This document shows, one piece after another, positions 5,397-8,042 of a stretch of DNA of 8,042 bases (its first letter is position 1; the number at the start of each line of letters is the position of its first letter). Under the pieces are notes generated by a model. That model searched no databases, had not been told where the DNA came from, and worked only from the letters and a program-made list of their open reading frames with translations. The position numbers and the translations under genes were made by a program. The DNA comes from an uncultured Bacilli bacterium (GTDB lineage Bacteria; Bacillota_I; Bacilli_A; RF39; UBA660): the NCBI GenBank assembly GCA_947628245.1, contig CANQZH010000049.1, positions 1-8,042 of the forward strand. Reading direction: 5' to 3'.

Positions 5397-6110
5397 CTAT
5401 TTATCAAACTTTTCAAAATTTTTTGATATTTCTTTATTAAAAGCTATAGGATCATACCAATAGCAACCAACACACGTTTTAGATTTTTCATTACCAAAAG
5501 TATAAGATTCAGAATATCCTAGATTTTTAGCATTATATCTTTTACCAGTCTCAAGGCATTTTTTACAATGTTGTCTTTTAGCATCATTAGCTGTTTTAGA
5601 TAATGGTTGAAAATCTTCTATTTTTTGCATCTCTTTATCATTTAATCGCCAATCATCTTTCATTCCATCTTTATGGTCAACTTCAACATTAGTACTTATA
5701 TCTAAAATAACACATCTTTTAGCTTTAATTGATTTATATATATCATTTCTAATAGATTGATTTATTTTAGTATTTTTATTAAATCCATCAGCTTTTATAG
5801 AATATATTCTATTATTTTTTCTAGTTCGTTCAATATTATATTTAGCACCTAAATATCCTTGATTAGATCTACACCAATCCCCTCCATTAGTTGTATAAAA
5901 TGAATGATGATATTTTTGTAATTCATCCATTGTAATACTAGGACTAAATCCCATTTCTTTAATAAACATTTTTTCAAAAGCTCTACCCAAATGTGAACCC
6001 TTAAGTTCATATTGTGAATATTTTTTTAAGACATCAACTACTTCTTCAAAATTATTTGACATCTCTATTTCTTTAATTATTTGTTTACTTAAATCGCTTG
6101 TTAATTCCAT
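5397..6110 (-). CDS. HNH type II restriction endonuclease, NlaIII/ICEA-like
   Basis: This 237-residue protein is predicted to cut unmethylated DNA. Residues 75-81 (NGGDWCR) and 104-121 (SIKADGF then INQSIRNDI) lead to VEVDHKDGMKDDWRL (142-156), where Asp145-His146 are the metal and general-base residues of a beta-beta-alpha-metal (HNH) site. KIEDFQPLSKTANDAKRQ (163-180) carries Asn175. Two Cys pairs, C182-x2-C185 and C213-x2-C216, should bind structural zinc. The order EVDHKDG, EDFQPL, AND.KRQ.C..C, AKN, CVGCYWYDP and the length closely resemble my memory of NlaIII and H. pylori IceA1 (ICEA family). NlaIII cuts CATG and is about 230 residues long. The start at 6110 has GGGAGG on the minus strand six bases upstream. 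The gene converges on the methyltransferase gene with a 3-base gap. NlaIII's own partner is an N6-adenine enzyme, so the pairing here is unusual and the target may differ. Confidence 0.85.
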   Translation of the reverse strand: MELTSDLSKQIIKEIEMSNNFEEVVDVLKKYSQYELKGSHLGRAFEKMFIKEMGFSPSITMDELQKYHHSFYTTNGGDWCRSNQGYLGAKYNIERTRKNNRIYSIKADGFNKNTKINQSIRNDIYKSIKAKRCVILDISTNVEVDHKDGMKDDWRLNDKEMQKIEDFQPLSKTANDAKRQHCKKCLETGKRYNAKNLGYSESYTFGNEKSKTCVGCYWYDPIAFNKEISKNFEKFDK

Positions 6111-6143
6111 ATATACCTCCCTAAAAAATAATTTTCAATTAGT

Positions 6144-6149
6144 ATTATA
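6144..6149 (-). promoter_or_regulatory. Probable -10 of the restriction endonuclease gene
   Basis: A perfect TATAAT on the minus strand lies 33 bases before the start codon. The position 17 bases upstream reads ATTTTT, so the -35 is weak. Compared with the methyltransferase promoter (two exact hexamers), the nuclease promoter looks much weaker, as expected for a system that must methylate before it cuts. Confidence 0.45.
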
Positions 6150-6189
6150 CAATATTTTTTAATAAAAAAAATTATTTAAAAAAAGTTTT

Positions 6190-6213
6190 AAAAAAAAGTT
6201 GACAAACCAACTT
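6190..6213 (-). terminator. Small minus-strand intrinsic terminator upstream of the nuclease gene
   Basis: On the minus strand, AAGTTG (6213-6208), a 6-base loop and CAACTT (6201-6196) are followed by T residues down to 6190. It could stop transcripts from the ABC transporter before they enter the nuclease gene. The stem is only 6 bp, and it overlaps the -35 of the plus-strand RNA promoter. Confidence 0.5.
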
Positions 6214-6227
6214 AAATCGTTTAGTAT
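6199..6227 (+). promoter_or_regulatory. Promoter of the candidate small RNA
   Basis: An exact TTGACA (6199-6204) lies 17 bases upstream of TAGTAT (6222-6227, 4 of 6). Transcription would begin near 6234. No coding sequence follows on the plus strand; the only ORF (ATG 6228) is six codons long and has no ribosome-binding site. Confidence 0.55.
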
Positions 6228-6233
6228 ATGAAC

Positions 6234-6331
6234 TACCAATTCACTTAAAGGCGAATTGGTGCTAGTATCACACTAGTCAACCCCTTTTTATTCTTTTAAG
6301 TAGTTACCTTTAAGGTAACTACATTTTTTTT
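6234..6331 (+). ncRNA. Candidate small regulatory RNA (about 98 nt)
   Basis: Between a plus-strand promoter and a strong plus-strand terminator lies a non-coding transcript with clear secondary structure. Hairpin 1 has perfect 8-bp arms ACCAATTC (6235-6242) and GAATTGGT (6253-6260) around a 10-base loop. Hairpin 2 has 5-bp arms CTAGT (6262-6266) and ACTAG (6272-6276). A predicted unpaired linker, CAACCCCTTTTTATTC (6278-6293), is followed by the terminator hairpin. A C-rich unpaired stretch is characteristic of Firmicutes sRNAs that pair with Shine-Dalgarno sequences (RsaE/RoxS-type action), but I recognise no specific family. It lies between the restriction gene and the ABC transporter, and its 3' end overlaps the transporter's last codon. 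Alternatives are a decayed mobile-element end or a structured intergenic terminator only. Confidence 0.5.
6300..6331 (+). terminator. Strong plus-strand intrinsic terminator
   Basis: A perfect 9-bp stem, GTAGTTACC (6300-6308) and GGTAACTAC (6314-6322), has a 5-base loop TTTAA (which can pair further). Eight T residues follow from 6324. There is no comparable T tract on the minus side, so it serves plus-strand transcription although no plus-strand coding gene precedes it. It may weakly aid the convergent ABC gene, whose stop codon lies at 6330-6332. Confidence 0.85.
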
Positions 6332-8042
6332 AATCTTTTTTATTATCTTTTTTTATCTCTAAATCATATAATTTTTTATATATTTTATTAGTTTTTAATA
6401 ACTCTTCATGAGTACCCATACCTTTTACTTGACCATCATCTATTAATATTAAACGATCACTATTAATAACCGTTGATAAACGATGAGCTATAATTAAAAT
6501 TGTATATTCCCCTTGCATATTAGCAATGGATTTTTGTATTTCTTTTTGGGTTTCATTATCTAAAGCACTTGTTGCTTCATCAAATAAAATTATTTCAGTT
6601 TTTAATACTAACGCTCTAGCAATGGCAAGTCTTTGTCTTTGACCACCTGATAAAGTTATTCCACTTTCCCCAACAATCGTATCATAGCCATCTTTAAGGG
6701 ACATTATAAAATCATGCAAAGATGCCATCTTACAAGCTTCAATCATTTCTTCATCGGTTAAATCATTTTTAATAATTTTTAAATTATCTTTAATACTCAT
6801 ATTAAAAATATAAGGATTTTGACTAATTACTGATAAATTACCTCTTATAGCATCTTTTGATAATTTATTAATTGAAATTCCATCAAATAAAATATCTCCT
6901 TCATCTACTTTATATAATTTAGCAATTAAATTAAAAATTGTCGATTTACCAGAACCACTTTTTCCAACAAAAGAAACAGTTTCATTAGGTTTTATCTTAA
7001 AACTAATATCTTTTAAAACTTCTTCATCATTATCATAGCAAAATGAAACATTTTTAAATTCAATTTCTCCTGTTGCCTTTTTTAAATTTTTAGTACCAAA
7101 AGTTTCTTTAGGATAATTAACTCCATCAATAACATCAAAAATTCTTTCAGCGGCTAAAGTAAAACTTTTAATCGTATCAATAAAATTATCTACTTCCCCA
7201 GATATACTCATAATATTTCCCCGATAATTTAAAATAACAATCATTGTTGCCACAGCAAGTTTTCCTTCTAAAATGTAATATAAACCAACTACCATAATTA
7301 AAAAATCAAGACAATCTCTTACACTACCATTAATTAACCGAAATGAAGATCTTGTATATCTTGTATCAAAAAAAGCTTCATTACGTTTATCTATAACTTC
7401 CTCAGCTCGATTAAGAAAAGATTTTTCAGCATTTAATATTTTTATATCTTTAACTCCTCTTACTAATTCACTAATAAAACCAGAAGAGACATCACTACTT
7501 TTCTTTTCAATCTTTTTTTTCTCTAATATTTTCTTACCTGCATATTTTTGTAAGAAAAACAAAATTAAAATAAAGATAAAATATAAGAAAAAGATTAATT
7601 TATTTAAGAAAAAAATACTAATAAATATTCCAATAGCAGTTATAATATAAGTTATATAATCAGTCATTAAATTAAATATATCAGCTATAGTATCAGTATC
7701 ATTATTAATTCTTTCAATAAAAATTCCACTAGAATTTTGATTTAAAGTTGCTGTTTCAATTTTTAAAGTTTCCTTAGCAATATCATTTTGAATATTTTTT
7801 TTAACAGCAAAATAATATTTAAGACTATATTTTGAAGATAAAAAATTAACAGTATTTCTTAAAATTTCAATTCCAAAATTGGCAATAATCATTAAAAATA
7901 CTTGATCCCAAATTCCACTTGTTAAACTAATTATACTTTTAGCAGCAATTAAAGGTGACAAAATTTCAATAACACACATAATAATACATAAAAACATAAA
8001 ATAAAATAAATATTTTCTTTCGTTTTTAGCATATTTATAAGT
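6330..8042 (-). CDS. ABC exporter half-transporter (membrane plus ATPase domain), N-terminus cut off by window edge
   Basis: The frame is open to base 8042: 15 in-frame codons, reading TYKYAKNERKYLFYF, precede the first Met at 7997. The true start therefore probably lies outside the window. The visible 570 residues form a type IV ABC exporter subunit. It has membrane helices of the ABC_membrane domain (from the first Met: about 1-23, 31-52, 112-131, 133-152, 230-260), then the ATPase with Walker A GKSGSGKS (345-352), Q-loop ISQNP (391-395), signature LSGGQRQRLAIARAL (449-463), Walker B IILFDEATSALD (469-480) with catalytic Glu474, and H-loop AHRLSTV (504-510). All ATPase motifs are intact. 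Such proteins pair as dimers to export lipids, peptides or drugs using ATP. The substrate cannot be inferred. It converges on the candidate small RNA, whose terminator touches its stop codon. Confidence 0.92.
   Translation of the reverse strand, partial: TYKYAKNERKYLFYFMFLCIIMCVIEILSPLIAAKSIISLTSGIWDQVFLMIIANFGIEILRNTVNFLSSKYSLKYYFAVKKNIQNDIAKETLKIETATLNQNSSGIFIERINNDTDTIADIFNLMTDYITYIITAIGIFISIFFLNKLIFFLYFIFILILFFLQKYAGKKILEKKKIEKKSSDVSSGFISELVRGVKDIKILNAEKSFLNRAEEVIDKRNEAFFDTRYTRSSFRLINGSVRDCLDFLIMVVGLYYILEGKLAVATMIVILNYRGNIMSISGEVDNFIDTIKSFTLAAERIFDVIDGVNYPKETFGTKNLKKATGEIEFKNVSFCYDNDEEVLKDISFKIKPNETVSFVGKSGSGKSTIFNLIAKLYKVDEGDILFDGISINKLSKDAIRGNLSVISQNPYIFNMSIKDNLKIIKNDLTDEEMIEACKMASLHDFIMSLKDGYDTIVGESGITLSGGQRQRLAIARALVLKTEIILFDEATSALDNETQKEIQKSIANMQGEYTILIIAHRLSTVINSDRLILIDDGQVKGMGTHEELLKTNKIYKKLYDLEIKKDNKKD

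Noticed and set aside
5402..5428. AT-rich inverted repeat at the end of the nuclease gene as a bidirectional terminator
   Set aside because: The stem is nearly all A/T with a 13-base loop and lies within coding sequence; too weak to call, so only mentioned with the convergent arrangement.
6228..6248. Tiny ORF (six codons) in the small RNA region
   Set aside because: No ribosome-binding site, it starts at or before the predicted transcription start, and its frame ends inside hairpin 1.
7997..7997. ATG at 7997 as the true start of the ABC transporter
   Set aside because: The frame stays open for 15 more codons to the window edge, with a charged then hydrophobic sequence typical of the start of an exporter's first membrane helix, and no ribosome-binding site is seen before 7997.
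1..8042. Mycoplasma genetic code (TGA as tryptophan)
   Set aside because: All tryptophans visible in the intact genes are TGG and no in-frame TGA is needed for any reading frame, so the standard bacterial code suffices.

Overview
The window is about 8 kb of very AT-rich bacterial DNA. Ribosome-binding sites are of the AAGGAG type, every intact gene stops with TAA, and tryptophan is encoded by TGG with no in-frame TGA. Together with a SipW/TasA-like export locus and a DUF5305 protein, this suggests a low-GC Firmicutes or Mycoplasmatota-related gut-type bacterium (uncultured Bacilli / RF39-like) using the standard code. The assignment is an inference from gene content and composition.

Left part (1-1668): the tail of a winged-helix protein (ends at 109) runs towards a minus-strand HTH regulator gene (351-1028), and each has its own intrinsic terminator between them. 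Upstream of the regulator lie about 640 bases without an intact gene. They hold a probable decayed minus-strand gene (1328-1604). A degenerate 33-base direct repeat occurs three times (150, 1202, 1514), on both sides of the regulator.

Centre (1669-4094): a tight three-gene plus-strand operon encodes a small exported beta-rich protein with a SipW/TasA-type signal peptide, a multi-spanning S26B (Ser-His type) signal peptidase, and a DUF5305 membrane protein. It looks like a dedicated secretion or surface-assembly unit with one substrate.

Right-centre (4066-6110): a compact type II restriction-modification system. The cytosine-C5 methyltransferase carries an N-terminal excisionase-like HTH. Its perfect-consensus promoter sits inside a 41-base two-tier dyad that is a strong candidate autoregulatory operator. 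The convergent partner, only 3 bases away, is an HNH nuclease resembling NlaIII/ICEA (CATG cutters). CATG occurs only four times in the window by my hand count, and two of these sites form the inner arms of the methyltransferase operator.

Right end (6111-8042): the intergenic region has a consensus-like promoter, two hairpins, a C-rich linker and a textbook terminator on the plus strand. This is a candidate small RNA of about 98 nt. It converges on a minus-strand ABC exporter half-transporter whose reading frame stays open through the window edge, so its N-terminus is missing.
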